Counted from the first letter of the stretch, positions 43,382-52,669 are shown. The stretch: 64,000 nt of DNA from Achromobacter insolitus (GCF_002209555.1 NZ_NJIF01000004.1:496001-560000), one strand, 5' to 3'. Made by a program: numbers and translations. Notes: a model not told the origin generated them from the sequence alone.

Positions 43382-44605
43382 ATGTTCCGTCCCTGCCTTA
43401 CCCTGTTGCGCCGCGCCGCGGCGCCGGCACTCCTGGCCCTGGCGCTGGCCCCGACCGCCTCCGCCAAGGACAAGGAGCCTCCCATCCGAATCGGCGAGAT
43501 CAACAGCTACAAAGCGATCCCCGCCTTCCTGGGCCCATACAAAAAGGGCTGGCAGTTGGCACTGGAAGAGGTCAACGCAAGCGGCGGCGTGCTGGGCAGG
43601 AAGCTGGAGGTGATCTCGCGCGACGACAACGGCAACCCGGGCGATTCAGTGCGTGCCGCCCAGGAATTGCTGGCGCGCGAAAAGGTGGACTTGCTGTTCG
43701 GCGGCTTTCTTTCCAATACCGGCCTGGCATTGACGGACTTTGCCAAGCAGCAGCAGGTGTTCTTCCTGGCGGCCGAACCGCTCACCGACAAGATCACCTG
43801 GCAGGAGGGCAACCGCTACACCTACCGCCTGCGCCCCTCCACCTGGATGCACGTGGCGGCCCTGGCCCCCAAGGCGCTGGCCTTGCGCAAGAAACGCTGG
43901 GCCATCGTCTACCCCAACTATGAATACGGCCAGTCCGCCGTGGCCACCTTCAAGGCCATGATGACCTCGTTCCAGTCCGACGTGGAATTCGTTGCCGAGC
44001 AAGCCGTGCCGCTGGGCAAGGTGGACGCGGGCGCCGTCGTGCAGGCCCTGGCGGACGCCAAGCCCGATGCGATCTTCAACGTGTTGTTCGCCGCCGACCT
44101 GACCCGATTCGTGCGCGAAGGCAATACCCGCGGCCTGTTCGAAAACCGAGCCGTCGTCTCCGTGCTTTCCGGCGAACCCGAATATCTCGAACCCCTGGGC
44201 GCCGACACCCCCACGGGCTGGATCGTTACCGGCTATCCCTGGTATGCCATCGACACGCCGGCCAATACCACCTTCGTCGACGCCTACAAGAAACGCTACA
44301 ACGAAACGCCCAAGGTGGGCTCGGTGGTGGGCTACGCCTCCCTCATGTCCATCGCCGAGGGCCTGAAGGCCGCCGGCGCCGTGGATACGGAGAAGCTGGT
44401 CAACGCCTTCGCCGGCCTGAAGGTGGACACGCCCTACGGCCAGATCCAGTATCGCAAGATCGACCACCAATCCACCATGGGCGTGTACGTGGGCGTGACC
44501 GCGGTGGAAGACGGCAAGGGCGTGATGAAGGATTTCGCCTACATCGACGGCGCGCGCCTCCAGCCCCCTGACGAGCAAGTGCGCAAGATGCGTCCGGCGC
44601 ACTGA
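43382..44605 (+). CDS. Branched-chain-type ABC transporter substrate-binding protein
   Basis: 407 residues with a signal peptide (cleavage near TASA-KDKE). The type I periplasmic-binding fold of the LivJ/K group shows in IRIGEINSYKAIPAFLGPYK, GWQLALEEVNASGGVLGRKL and LLFGGFLSNTGLALTDFAKQ. The ATG at 43382 begins the signal peptide; the longer frame upstream adds no sensible signal. Its stop overlaps the permease start (TGATG). The ligand may be an amide or amino acid-like compound; not determinable. Confidence 0.88.
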   Translation: MFRPCLTLLRRAAAPALLALALAPTASAKDKEPPIRIGEINSYKAIPAFLGPYKKGWQLALEEVNASGGVLGRKLEVISRDDNGNPGDSVRAAQELLAREKVDLLFGGFLSNTGLALTDFAKQQQVFFLAAEPLTDKITWQEGNRYTYRLRPSTWMHVAALAPKALALRKKRWAIVYPNYEYGQSAVATFKAMMTSFQSDVEFVAEQAVPLGKVDAGAVVQALADAKPDAIFNVLFAADLTRFVREGNTRGLFENRAVVSVLSGEPEYLEPLGADTPTGWIVTGYPWYAIDTPANTTFVDAYKKRYNETPKVGSVVGYASLMSIAEGLKAAGAVDTEKLVNAFAGLKVDTPYGQIQYRKIDHQSTMGVYVGVTAVEDGKGVMKDFAYIDGARLQPPDEQVRKMRPAH

Positions 44606-46494
44606 TGAGCCTGTCCGGGCTGCTGCTGCAGCTGCTCAATGGGCTGGCGGACGCCAGCGCGCTGTTTCTGGTCGCCGCCGGCCTGTCGCTGATTTTCGGC
44701 GTCACACGCGTGGTGAATTTCGCGCACGGTTCGTTCTACATGCTGGGCATCTACCTGGCCTGGACCTTCACCGGATATTTTGGCGACGGGGCGGGTTACT
44801 GGGCTGGATTGCTGCTGGCGGCGCTGGTGACCGGCCTAGTCGGCGCGGCCGCCGAATGGCTGGTGCTCAGGCGCCTGTACCAGGCTCCCGAACTGTTCCA
44901 ACTGCTGGCCACCTTTGCGCTGGTGCTCATCATCGGCGACGCGGCGCTGGCGATCTGGGGGCCGGAAGACCTGTTCGCGGCGCGCGCGCCTGGCCTGTCC
45001 GGCGCCGTGCAGATCCTGGGACGCCGCTATCCCGAATACGACCTGCTGCTGATTGCCGCAGGTCCCGTGGTACTGGGTCTGCTCTGGCTGCTGCTGATGC
45101 GCACACGCTGGGGCCGCCTGCTGCGCGCGGCGGCCGAAAATCGCCGGATGCTTGCTGCGCTGGGCGTGAATCAGGCCTGGCTGTTCACCTCGGCTTTCAC
45201 GTTGGGCGCGTTCCTGGCGGGACTGGGCGGCGCGCTGGCGGCGCCCCGCGTGCCGGCCACGCTGGGCCTGGACCTGGAAATCATCGCCAGCGCTTTTGTG
45301 GTGGTCGTGGTGGGCGGCCTGGGTTCGATCCCCGGCGCCTTCCTGGCTGCATTGCTGATCTGCTCCGTCAAGGCGCTGTTCGTTTTCCTGGGACAGGTGC
45401 AGATCGGCCCCTGGGTCTTCAATCTTTCCAAGCTCACGCTCCTGGCCGAATTCGCCGTGATGGCCGTTGTGCTGGTGGTCCGCCCCTGGGGCCTGCTGGG
45501 CAAGCCCTCCGAAGCCGCCTCCTACGCCACCGCCGCCGAGCGTCCCATCGCTCCCGCCGGCCGGCGTTTGCGCCTGGCCTACGGCGTGCTGCTGGCGCTA
45601 TTGGCGCTGGCGCCGGTAGTGGCCGCGCACAACCCCTACCTGGGCATCCTGCTGACCGAGATCCTGATCGCCGCGCTGTTCGCCGCCAGCCTGCATTTCC
45701 TTACCGGCCTGGCCGGCATGACCTCGTTCGGCCATGCGGCCTGGTTTGGCCTCGGCGCCTACGGCGCCGCGCTGCTCTTGAAGCTGGCGGCCGTGCCGAT
45801 GGAGGCTGCGCTGCTTCTGGGGCCCTTCGCCGCGGCGCTGGGCGCTCTGCTCTTCGGCTGGTTCTGCGTGCGCCTGTCCGGCGTCTATCTGGCCATGCTG
45901 ACCCTGGCAGTGGCGCAGATCCTCTGGGCGCTCGCTTATCAATGGGACGATGTGACCGGCGGCAGCAACGGGCTGATCGGCCTGTGGCCTTCCGCCTGGC
46001 TCACCCAGGGCCCCTGGTTTTATTACCTCACGCTGGCGCTTTGTGCGGCCGGCATCGCTTGGCTGCGCCGGCTGGCGTTCTCGCCCCTGGGTTATGCCTT
46101 GCGCGGCGTGCGGGATTCCGCCTTGCGAGCCGAAGCGCTGGGCATGGACACCCGCCGCGTGCAATGGGCAGGCTTCGTGGCCGCGTCCTTCGCCGCGGGC
46201 GTGGCAGGCTCGCTCTATGCGTTCTCCAAAGGCAGCATCGCGCCCGACACGCTGGCCGTGAGCCGGTCCGTGGACGGACTGGTCATGGTGCTGCTGGGCG
46301 GCCTGCAGACCCTGGCCGGCCCGCTCGTGGGAGCGGCCGCCTATACGTGGCTGCAGGACGCCGCCGCCCGCAGCACCGAATACTGGCATGCCGTGTTGGG
46401 GCTGGCCATCCTGGCCCTGGTCATGGCCTTTCCCGAGGGCCTGGCCGGCGCCGCGGCCCGCCTTGCCGCGCGCTGGAACGGGAGGCGCGCATGA
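44605..46494 (+). CDS. Fused LivH-LivM ABC transporter permease
   Basis: 629 residues, about twice the length of a single permease. Residues 1-290 are LivH-like (GVTRVVNFAHGSFYMLGIYL, VVVVGGLGSIPGAFLAALLI) and 310-629 are LivM-like (GILLTEILIAALFAASLHFL, SFGHAAWFGLGAYGAALLLK, VMVLLGGLQTLAGPLVGAAA). Both halves of the usual heterodimer are therefore in one chain. It overlaps the binding-protein gene by 1 nt and the ATPase gene by 4 nt. Confidence 0.9.
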   Translation: MSLSGLLLQLLNGLADASALFLVAAGLSLIFGVTRVVNFAHGSFYMLGIYLAWTFTGYFGDGAGYWAGLLLAALVTGLVGAAAEWLVLRRLYQAPELFQLLATFALVLIIGDAALAIWGPEDLFAARAPGLSGAVQILGRRYPEYDLLLIAAGPVVLGLLWLLLMRTRWGRLLRAAAENRRMLAALGVNQAWLFTSAFTLGAFLAGLGGALAAPRVPATLGLDLEIIASAFVVVVVGGLGSIPGAFLAALLICSVKALFVFLGQVQIGPWVFNLSKLTLLAEFAVMAVVLVVRPWGLLGKPSEAASYATAAERPIAPAGRRLRLAYGVLLALLALAPVVAAHNPYLGILLTEILIAALFAASLHFLTGLAGMTSFGHAAWFGLGAYGAALLLKLAAVPMEAALLLGPFAAALGALLFGWFCVRLSGVYLAMLTLAVAQILWALAYQWDDVTGGSNGLIGLWPSAWLTQGPWFYYLTLALCAAGIAWLRRLAFSPLGYALRGVRDSALRAEALGMDTRRVQWAGFVAASFAAGVAGSLYAFSKGSIAPDTLAVSRSVDGLVMVLLGGLQTLAGPLVGAAAYTWLQDAAARSTEYWHAVLGLAILALVMAFPEGLAGAAARLAARWNGRRA

Positions 46495-47255
46495 CGCCCG
46501 CCCCGCTGCTCCAAGTCCGCGACCTGCGCAAATCCTTCGGCGGCATCGATGCCCTGGCCGGCGTTTCCTTTACGCTGGAAGCTGGCAGGATGCTGGCGCT
46601 GATTGGCCCCAACGGCGCAGGCAAGTCCACCTGCTTCAACGCGCTGGGCGGCCAGCTCCGGCCCGACTCCGGATCGGTCCTTCTGGACGGGCGCGAGCTG
46701 GTCGGGCTCTCGGCGCGCAGGATCTGTCAGCTGGGCGTAGGCCGCAGTTTCCAGACCGCCGCCACCTTCCGCTCCATGACCGTGCGGGAAAACGTGCAGA
46801 CGGCGCTGCTGTCGCGCGACCGCTTGCTGCTGAATCCGTGGCGGCGGGCGGCCCGGCACGCGGTCGAAGAGGCCATGTCGCTGCTTTCGCAAGTACAGAT
46901 GACGGACAAGTCGGAAGCGCATTGCGGCACGCTGGCCTATGGCGACGTCAAGCGTGTCGAACTGGCCATGGCGCTGGCGCACCGACCCCGTCTTTTGCTG
47001 ATGGACGAACCCACGGCCGGCATGGCGACCAATGAACGTCATGCGCTGATGCGACTGACGCGCACACTGGCCGACACGCAGCGCATGGCGGTCCTCTTTA
47101 CGGAGCACAGCCTGGACGTCGTGTTCAAGCATGCCGACCGCATTGCGGTGCTGGTGCGCGGCAGCGTGCTGGCCGAGGGAGCGCCCGCGCAGATTGCCGC
47201 CGACGAGCGGGTAAGGGCCGCCTACCTCGGCACGGAAGCGCCGCAGCCGATCTGA
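46491..47255 (+). CDS. Branched-chain-type ABC transporter ATP-binding protein (LivG-like)
   Basis: 254 residues. Walker A is GPNGAGKST, the signature region is CGTLAYGDVKRVELAMALAH and Walker B is LLLMDEPTAGM, with the Q-loop region GVGRSFQTAATFRSMTVREN typical of LivG. It starts in ATGA overlap with the fused permease; the longer frame upstream is a shadow. No LivF-type second ATPase follows: the next gene is on the other strand. The transporter either uses two copies of this subunit or borrows a LivF. Confidence 0.9.
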   Translation: MTPAPLLQVRDLRKSFGGIDALAGVSFTLEAGRMLALIGPNGAGKSTCFNALGGQLRPDSGSVLLDGRELVGLSARRICQLGVGRSFQTAATFRSMTVRENVQTALLSRDRLLLNPWRRAARHAVEEAMSLLSQVQMTDKSEAHCGTLAYGDVKRVELAMALAHRPRLLLMDEPTAGMATNERHALMRLTRTLADTQRMAVLFTEHSLDVVFKHADRIAVLVRGSVLAEGAPAQIAADERVRAAYLGTEAPQPI

Positions 47256-47277
47256 AGCCGGCAGCGCCCGCGCCGCA

Positions 47278-49050
47278 TCAGTCGTTCCTCAGCCCATTGG
47301 GCTGGCATTCCCAGAAGATCTTGGCCTGGCAGCCCTCGCAAATGCCGCGGTCCAGCTTGGCGTAGATCGAATGCAATGCCGTCGCCTTGTCGGGAAAGAT
47401 GTGGTCCTCGCCCAGGCGCTCCAGGAATCCCGTGCGGCGCCACATGTCCATCACTTCCGGCCGCGGACGATGGAAATAGAGGTCGCCCCCCATGGCGCGC
47501 CGGGCAGCCAGCTCGTCCTCCCAGACCTGTGCGCCAGCCATATCGATGAAGTTCATGCTCTTGGCCATGACCAACAGATGGCGAGCAGCGCCGGGCGCGG
47601 CGCGCAGCTCATGCAGACGCTGCGCCACATGGGTGGCCGCGCCGAAATACACCGAGCCCTCCATGCGCAGCAGCTTGAGCTGCGGGCACTCGGGCAAGGC
47701 ATCGGACGCGTGCTCCAGCACCACGAAACGGCGCTCCAGCCCGCGCGAATCGAAACCCATGGTGCGCATCGCGGGCCGCGAGGTACGGTGCAGATAGACC
47801 ATCAAGGACAGCACCGTGCCCAGCAGGATCGCCACTTCCATGCGTATGGTGATGGTGGCGGCCAGTGTCGCGGCCGCGATGATGCATTCGCCGCGCTGGG
47901 TACGGATCAGTTGCCGCCAGCGCGGAATGTCGAACAGGGTCCAGGCCACGAGCAGCAGCAGGCCGGAGATCGCGGCATGCGGAATCATGGCCAGCAACGG
48001 GGCCGACAAGGCCACCAGCGCCACCAGCAACAAGGCCGAGAATACGGATGCCAGCGGCGTCTTGGCGCCAGCTTCGTAATTGGGAATGGAGCGGTTGAGG
48101 GATCCGCAGGACAGGTAGCACGAGAAAAAGCCGCCCACGATGTTGGACAGCCCCTGCCCCACGAACTCGCGATTGGCGTCGATGCGCTGGCCCGATCGGG
48201 TAGCCACGGCCTTGGCGATGGAAATGGACTGCGCCAACGCCACGATCGTCAGCGCGAAGGCCACGCTCAAAAGCTCCGGCAAGGCGCGCCAATCGACGCT
48301 CGGTATGTGAAATGGCGGCCAGGGCCGGGCCAGCGCGCCCAGCACGGACACCGGTTCGCCATCGGTCAGCGCATTGAAGGCCGCGGCCGCGAGCGCCCCC
48401 GCCGCCAGCCCCGCCAGCATGTACGGTTTGCGTTTATCCAGCCGCCGCAGCAACAGGGCCACGGCCAAGGTCGTCAGCGTCACCAGCAAGGCGCCCAGGT
48501 GCACCTGCCCAAGGTGCGTGGCCAGCGTCGCCAGCAGGGCGCCCGCGCCGTGCGCGTCCGGCGCCGGCATGCCCAGGGCGTCCTTCAGCGCATGCACGGC
48601 GATAAGCAGGGCCGCGCCGCTGGTGAAGCCGAACAACGCCGAAGGCGAGATGAAATGCGCCAGCGATCCCAGTCTCAGGGTGCCCACCAGCCATTGCATC
48701 AGCCCGACCAGCACGGTGACGGCTAGCGCCAGCTGGATGTAGCCCTGGCTGCCGGCGACCGCCAGCGGCGTCAGCACCGCATAGAGCGCCAGCGAGTTGG
48801 CATTGGTCGGGCCGGACATGACATGGCGGCTCGATCCGAACAACGCCGCGACGATACAGGGAACGATGGCGGAATACAGGCCATACTCGGGCGGCAGCCC
48901 GGCCAGCATGGCGAACGCCACGCCCTGCGGCAGCACCAGCAACGCGCCCAGCAGGCCCGCCGTGGCATCCGCGCGCAAGGTCCGCGCATTGACCTCATCC
49001 ACCCACGAGCCAAACAGCCGGCGCGCTACGCTCATCCCCCCCTGCATCAT
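47278..49050 (-). CDS. SulP-family anion transporter with STAS domain
   Basis: About 590 residues. The SulP membrane core shows DATAGLLGALLVLPQGVAFA, AGLPPEYGLYSAIVPCIVAA and GPTNANSLALYAVLTPLA. A STAS domain follows (about 450-560, LLRMEGSVYFGAATHVAQRL, MAKSMNFIDMAGAQVWEDEL). A 30-residue tail contains CEGC and a further Cys, unusual for the family. The start at 49050 is one of several clustered ATGs; 49035 is close but has a G-run too near it. The substrate could be sulfate, bicarbonate or a dicarboxylate. It is convergent with the ABC operon. Confidence 0.88.
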   Translation of the reverse strand: MMQGGMSVARRLFGSWVDEVNARTLRADATAGLLGALLVLPQGVAFAMLAGLPPEYGLYSAIVPCIVAALFGSSRHVMSGPTNANSLALYAVLTPLAVAGSQGYIQLALAVTVLVGLMQWLVGTLRLGSLAHFISPSALFGFTSGAALLIAVHALKDALGMPAPDAHGAGALLATLATHLGQVHLGALLVTLTTLAVALLLRRLDKRKPYMLAGLAAGALAAAAFNALTDGEPVSVLGALARPWPPFHIPSVDWRALPELLSVAFALTIVALAQSISIAKAVATRSGQRIDANREFVGQGLSNIVGGFFSCYLSCGSLNRSIPNYEAGAKTPLASVFSALLLVALVALSAPLLAMIPHAAISGLLLLVAWTLFDIPRWRQLIRTQRGECIIAAATLAATITIRMEVAILLGTVLSLMVYLHRTSRPAMRTMGFDSRGLERRFVVLEHASDALPECPQLKLLRMEGSVYFGAATHVAQRLHELRAAPGAARHLLVMAKSMNFIDMAGAQVWEDELAARRAMGGDLYFHRPRPEVMDMWRRTGFLERLGEDHIFPDKATALHSIYAKLDRGICEGCQAKIFWECQPNGLRND

Positions 49051-49197
49051 TCTTTCTTGTCCCTCGGCATCTGCTTTTGAATCGGCCCGCGTCACGCCGT
49101 GGCGGCGAGGCCTTTGGTCCCGACCGCGGCGCGTTTGAGCCGGCATCGGGGCCGTCTAGCGTAATCGCTAGCGCCCCTCGCGCGCAACGCGTTCCGC

Positions 49198-50070
49198 TTA
49201 CTTCAGGTAACGGCGCTCCAGCTCGCGCATCTGGGCATCGCCCTGCAGCGCGATGATCTCCTTGACCGTCGGCAGGACGGCGTCCACCTCGTGGATGCCC
49301 CCCTCGCGGCGGATGCGGGCGAACACGTCCCGCATCGCCCCCGCCGCGGCGCGGATGGCGTGATTGCCATAAATGACCAGGCCGACCTTGCCCAGCGCCT
49401 GGATATCGGATTCGCGCAACTGCGGATAGGCCGTGGGCACCAGCACCAGCGGCACGCGGCCTTGCCAGGCGGAAACGAACGACAGGATCTCGTCGGGCGT
49501 ATTCTGCCTGGAATGGATCAGGATGGCGTCCGCGCCCGCGGCTTCGTATTCGCGGGCGCGCGCCAGCGCTTCCCGTTCGCCGGCGCCCGCAATCAGCGCC
49601 TCGGTCCGGGCGATCACGCAGAAATCCGCGTCGCGGCGCGCGCCGCAGGCCGCTTCGATCTTGCCCTGGAACTCCGCAACCCGCACCAATTCCTGCCTGC
49701 CGGCGGCACGCAGGCTGGTGTCCTTGGGAAAGGTCTTGTCCTCCATCACCACCGCCGATACGCCGGCGGCTTCGTACTGCGGCACCATATAGGAAACGTT
49801 GATCGCATTGCCGAACCCGGTGTCGATATCGGCAATGACGGGCGCCTCCACCGTCGCTGCGATCGCCCGCATCATGTCCAGGTGCTGCGATGGCGAGAGA
49901 ATATTGGCGTCGGGCACGGCGTAGCTCGCCGACAGTTCGAAGCCGCTACCCCAGATCGCGTCGAACCCGGCGTCGGCCGCGAGTTTGGCGGCCAGCGGGT
50001 TGTGCGCCGACATGGCGTGCATCAAGGCGGGATCCTGCAATTTCTGGCGAAAACGGGCGTTTCTATTCAT
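49198..50070 (-). CDS. pphA: Phosphonopyruvate hydrolase
   Basis: 290 residues of the PEP mutase/isocitrate lyase superfamily. The sequence (AAKLAADAGFDAIWGSGFEL, SASYAVPDANILS, ADIDTGFGNAINV, VMEDKTFPKDTSL) matches remembered Variovorax phosphonopyruvate hydrolase almost throughout, including its length and Thr118 in the gating loop in place of the Asn of PEP mutase (EDK...NS). It should hydrolyse phosphonopyruvate to pyruvate and phosphate, the last step of phosphonoalanine use. The start at 50070 matches that length; the longer frame is a shadow over the hemerythrin gene. The usual partner aminotransferase and LysR regulator are not adjacent. Confidence 0.88.
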   Translation of the reverse strand: MNRNARFRQKLQDPALMHAMSAHNPLAAKLAADAGFDAIWGSGFELSASYAVPDANILSPSQHLDMMRAIAATVEAPVIADIDTGFGNAINVSYMVPQYEAAGVSAVVMEDKTFPKDTSLRAAGRQELVRVAEFQGKIEAACGARRDADFCVIARTEALIAGAGEREALARAREYEAAGADAILIHSRQNTPDEILSFVSAWQGRVPLVLVPTAYPQLRESDIQALGKVGLVIYGNHAIRAAAGAMRDVFARIRREGGIHEVDAVLPTVKEIIALQGDAQMRELERRYLK

Positions 50071-50150
50071 GGCGGGAACGTGGGCGTAAACCCGGCGCGC
50101 CGCGCGCCGGCTCCGGCCATCGTAGCGCCAATCCCGGTCTCGCCGGGACG

Positions 50151-50699
50151 TCAGCCTGCCTCGCCCCCGCGCCGCGACTTCATGGCCTGCCCAATGGCAA
50201 CCAGCACGTCGTCCGCAATCAACCTCGCCGCCATCGGCAGCAGTTCGCTCTCTTCGCGCTGGATATGCGCGGCGTAGGCGCTGGCGAAATCCTGGACCTG
50301 GCTCATGGGCAGCTCGGCCTGGCGCCCCGCCGCAATGTCGGAAAGCGCCTGGCGCAAGGGCTCCCAGCGCTGCGCCAGTTGCCGGTGCTCGGCGATCAAG
50401 CCGTCCACCAGCGCATGCAGGCAGACCGCGTCGGACCCGGCCATCGACTCGATCAAGGCGGGGAACAAGTCCTCTTCCTCGTCTTCGTGGTGATGCACGG
50501 CCGCCGTATCGAAGTAGCGAAGGACGCTGGCCGCGGCGGTCTGGGCCGCCGCGTCGCTCCCGTGCGCGGGCAAGTGCCGGCTCAAGCGCTCCAGCGTGGC
50601 GCACTGGCGGGAAATGCGTCCGTGGCAGGCCGACAGCAAGGCCAACGGATCATCGGCTCCGGGCGCCGGGGCCGGACCTCCAGGAAAGCTCACCGCCAT
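50151..50699 (-). CDS. Hemerythrin-like (HHE) domain protein
   Basis: 182 residues. Iron-ligand candidates are His in LLSACHGRI, the cluster VHHHEDEEEDLFPALIE, His in IAEHRQL and AHIQREESELLP, matching the spacing of bacterial hemerythrins with a di-iron site for oxygen or NO sensing/binding. There is no signal peptide or other domain. It sits 12 nt after the D,D-carboxypeptidase gene stop on the same strand. Confidence 0.9.
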   Translation of the reverse strand: MAVSFPGGPAPAPGADDPLALLSACHGRISRQCATLERLSRHLPAHGSDAAAQTAAASVLRYFDTAAVHHHEDEEEDLFPALIESMAGSDAVCLHALVDGLIAEHRQLAQRWEPLRQALSDIAAGRQAELPMSQVQDFASAYAAHIQREESELLPMAARLIADDVLVAIGQAMKSRRGGEAG

Positions 50700-50711
50700 T
50701 GCACACCTCCG

Positions 50712-51866
50712 TTATCCGGCGTGGCCGCGCCACCACAAGCGGATGGAATCCCACGCGCGCCCCGCGAATCCCGCCTCGGCCACGGGCTCCAGGGCCACCA
50801 CGGGAAACTGCATGGCCGGCTTGCCGTCGACCATCACGCGCAGCGCGCCCACGGTGGACTGGGCAGCGATCGGCGCAATCAGCGGATCCTGCGGCGTCCA
50901 GACCGGTTCGACCTTGGCGCCCGCGGGCACCGTCACATACGCATCGCGCGCGAATCCGGCTTTCAGGCTGTCGTGCTCGCCTTTCCATACCTCGGGCGTG
51001 GCGACGGCCTGCCCGCGCGCGTACAGCTTGATGGTATTGAACCCCTGAAAGCCCCACTCCAGCAACTCGCGGCTTTCCTGCGTGCGCAACTTGTCCGACG
51101 CCGTGCCCACCACCACGGTGATCAGGCGGCGCTGGTCCGCGCCATTTGGCCGCTGCGCGGTGGCCACGATGCAGTACCCGGCCGAGTCGGTGTGCCCGGT
51201 CTTCAGGCCGTCCACGCTGGGATCCAGCCAGAGCAGGCGGTTGCGGTTCGGCTGCGTGATCTTGTTGTAGGTGAACTGCTTGGCCGAATCGTAGGTTTTG
51301 TAGAGCTGGGGATAGTCGCGGATGAAGCGCGTCGCCAGGATCGACAGGTCGCTGACGGTGGAATAGGTCCCCGCATCCGGCAAGCCATGCGGGCTGGCGA
51401 AGCGCGTGGCATGCAGGCCCAGCTTGGCGGCGGTATCGTTCATCCGCGCCACGAAGGCCTCGACGCTGCCCGACACCGCTTCCGCCAGCGCAATCGCCGC
51501 GTCGTTGCCCGACTGGATCATCAGCCCACGCAGCAGGTCATCCACCGACACCTTGGAGCCCGGCTCCAGGAACATCTTCGAGCTGCCGGCCGGCACCTTC
51601 CAGGCGCGCGTCGACACCGTGACCAGCTGCGTGGCCGACAGTTCTTTCTTGCTCAGGGCCTCGAACACCACGTAGGCCGTCATGATCTTGGTCAAGGACG
51701 CCGGCTCGATCCGCGCCGTCGCCGCGTGCGACGCGATCACCTGCCCGCTGGTCTCGTCCAGCAACAGCCAGGCCTTGGCCGACAAGGCCGGCGCCGTCTG
51801 TGCCAAGGCGCTCGACACGCACGCGGCCGCGACGAGCAAGCCCGCCGCCAACTTCTTCATCAACAT
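50712..51866 (-). CDS. D-alanyl-D-alanine carboxypeptidase (PBP5/6-type)
   Basis: 384 residues with a signal peptide (MLMKKLAAGLLVAAACVSSA, cleavage near LAQ). The penicillin-binding motifs are complete: Ser57-x-x-Lys60 (ASLTKIM), Ser119-Gly-Asn121 (QSGNDAA) and Lys222-Thr-Gly224 (LKTGHTD). A C-terminal beta domain ends in an amphipathic segment (AWDSIRLWWRGHA), as in DacA/DacC, for membrane attachment. It trims the terminal D-Ala of peptidoglycan pentapeptides. Two ATGs (51866, 51860) are possible starts. Confidence 0.94.
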   Translation of the reverse strand: MLMKKLAAGLLVAAACVSSALAQTAPALSAKAWLLLDETSGQVIASHAATARIEPASLTKIMTAYVVFEALSKKELSATQLVTVSTRAWKVPAGSSKMFLEPGSKVSVDDLLRGLMIQSGNDAAIALAEAVSGSVEAFVARMNDTAAKLGLHATRFASPHGLPDAGTYSTVSDLSILATRFIRDYPQLYKTYDSAKQFTYNKITQPNRNRLLWLDPSVDGLKTGHTDSAGYCIVATAQRPNGADQRRLITVVVGTASDKLRTQESRELLEWGFQGFNTIKLYARGQAVATPEVWKGEHDSLKAGFARDAYVTVPAGAKVEPVWTPQDPLIAPIAAQSTVGALRVMVDGKPAMQFPVVALEPVAEAGFAGRAWDSIRLWWRGHAG

Positions 51867-52172
51867 ATCGCTGCTTCACTTCCATGCTTGGTTTTTTCCC
51901 GCGCGAGAGCCCGCTCGGCGCCCGCAATTGGAACACGCGCGGCGCGGTTGGTTCAGCGCCGTCGGCATATGAAAAGATGGGCGAGGAATGTCACGACATC
52001 TTGCAAGACGCCTTCTACAAAGCACTTTCTGTGTCGAAAACAACAAACAAAGGTCAAAAACCCGCTGGAAAACCGCATAAATCACCACTCTTCCGCTATC
52101 ATCGGCCGCGTAGCGTTAAATGCCGATAACCGGCGCGCGCTGCTCCATGACCTCAACATACGGATTTTGACC
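51867..52172. other. Divergent promoter region of carboxypeptidase and HU-like genes
   Basis: 306 nt between divergent starts, with an A-rich stretch around 52020-52080 likely to belong to the HU-like gene promoter. No repeat, RNA or further gene is visible. Confidence 0.45.
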
Positions 52173-52643
52173 ATGGCCACGAAAGCAAAAGCTCCTGCCA
52201 AGAAAGTCACCAAGCCCGCCGCCAAGGCGCCCGCAAAGAAGGCAACTGCTGCCAAACCCGCTGTGAAGCCCGCTGCAAAGCCGGCCGTCAAAAAGGTCGT
52301 CGCCGCCAAGAAGGTCGCTGCTGCCCCCAAGGCCATCAAGGCAGCCCTGAACAAGACCCAGCTCATCGCTTACATCGTTGAGCAATCCGGCGTTGAAGCC
52401 AAGTCGGTCAAGGCCGTCCTGGCCAGCCTGGAAACCTCGGTGCTGAGCTCCGTGGACAAGAAGGGCGCTGGCGAATTCACGCTGCCCGGCCTGTTCAAGG
52501 TTGCCGTGCAGAAGGTTCCCGCCAAGGCCAAGCGCTTCGGCAAGGATCCCTTCACCGGTGAAGAGCGCTGGTTCCCCGCCAAGCCGGCTTCGGTCAAGGT
52601 GAAGGTTCGCCCGCTCAAGAAGCTGAAGGACGCCGCGCAGTAA
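52173..52643 (+). CDS. HU-family DNA-binding protein with histone H1-like lysine/alanine tail
   Basis: 156 residues. The N-terminal 50 residues are a Lys/Ala/Pro-rich tail built of PAKK/KPAAK-like repeats. Residues about 58-150 form an HU/IHF-type domain (NKTQLIAYIVEQSGVEAKSV, VDKKGAGEFTLPGLFKVAVQ, RFGKDPFTGEERWFPAKPAS). The ATG at 52173 is the only one that opens the tail; the long frame upstream is antisense to other genes. It is probably an abundant nucleoid protein. A strong terminator follows. Confidence 0.93.
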   Translation: MATKAKAPAKKVTKPAAKAPAKKATAAKPAVKPAAKPAVKKVVAAKKVAAAPKAIKAALNKTQLIAYIVEQSGVEAKSVKAVLASLETSVLSSVDKKGAGEFTLPGLFKVAVQKVPAKAKRFGKDPFTGEERWFPAKPASVKVKVRPLKKLKDAAQ

Positions 52644-52669
52644 TTCCGCGCGTACATCCGGTCAAGCCG

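Noticed and set aside
49890-52643. 917-codon plus-strand frame ending in the HU-like protein
   Set aside because: Only the last 156 codons (from 52173) look like protein; the rest runs antisense to three supported genes.
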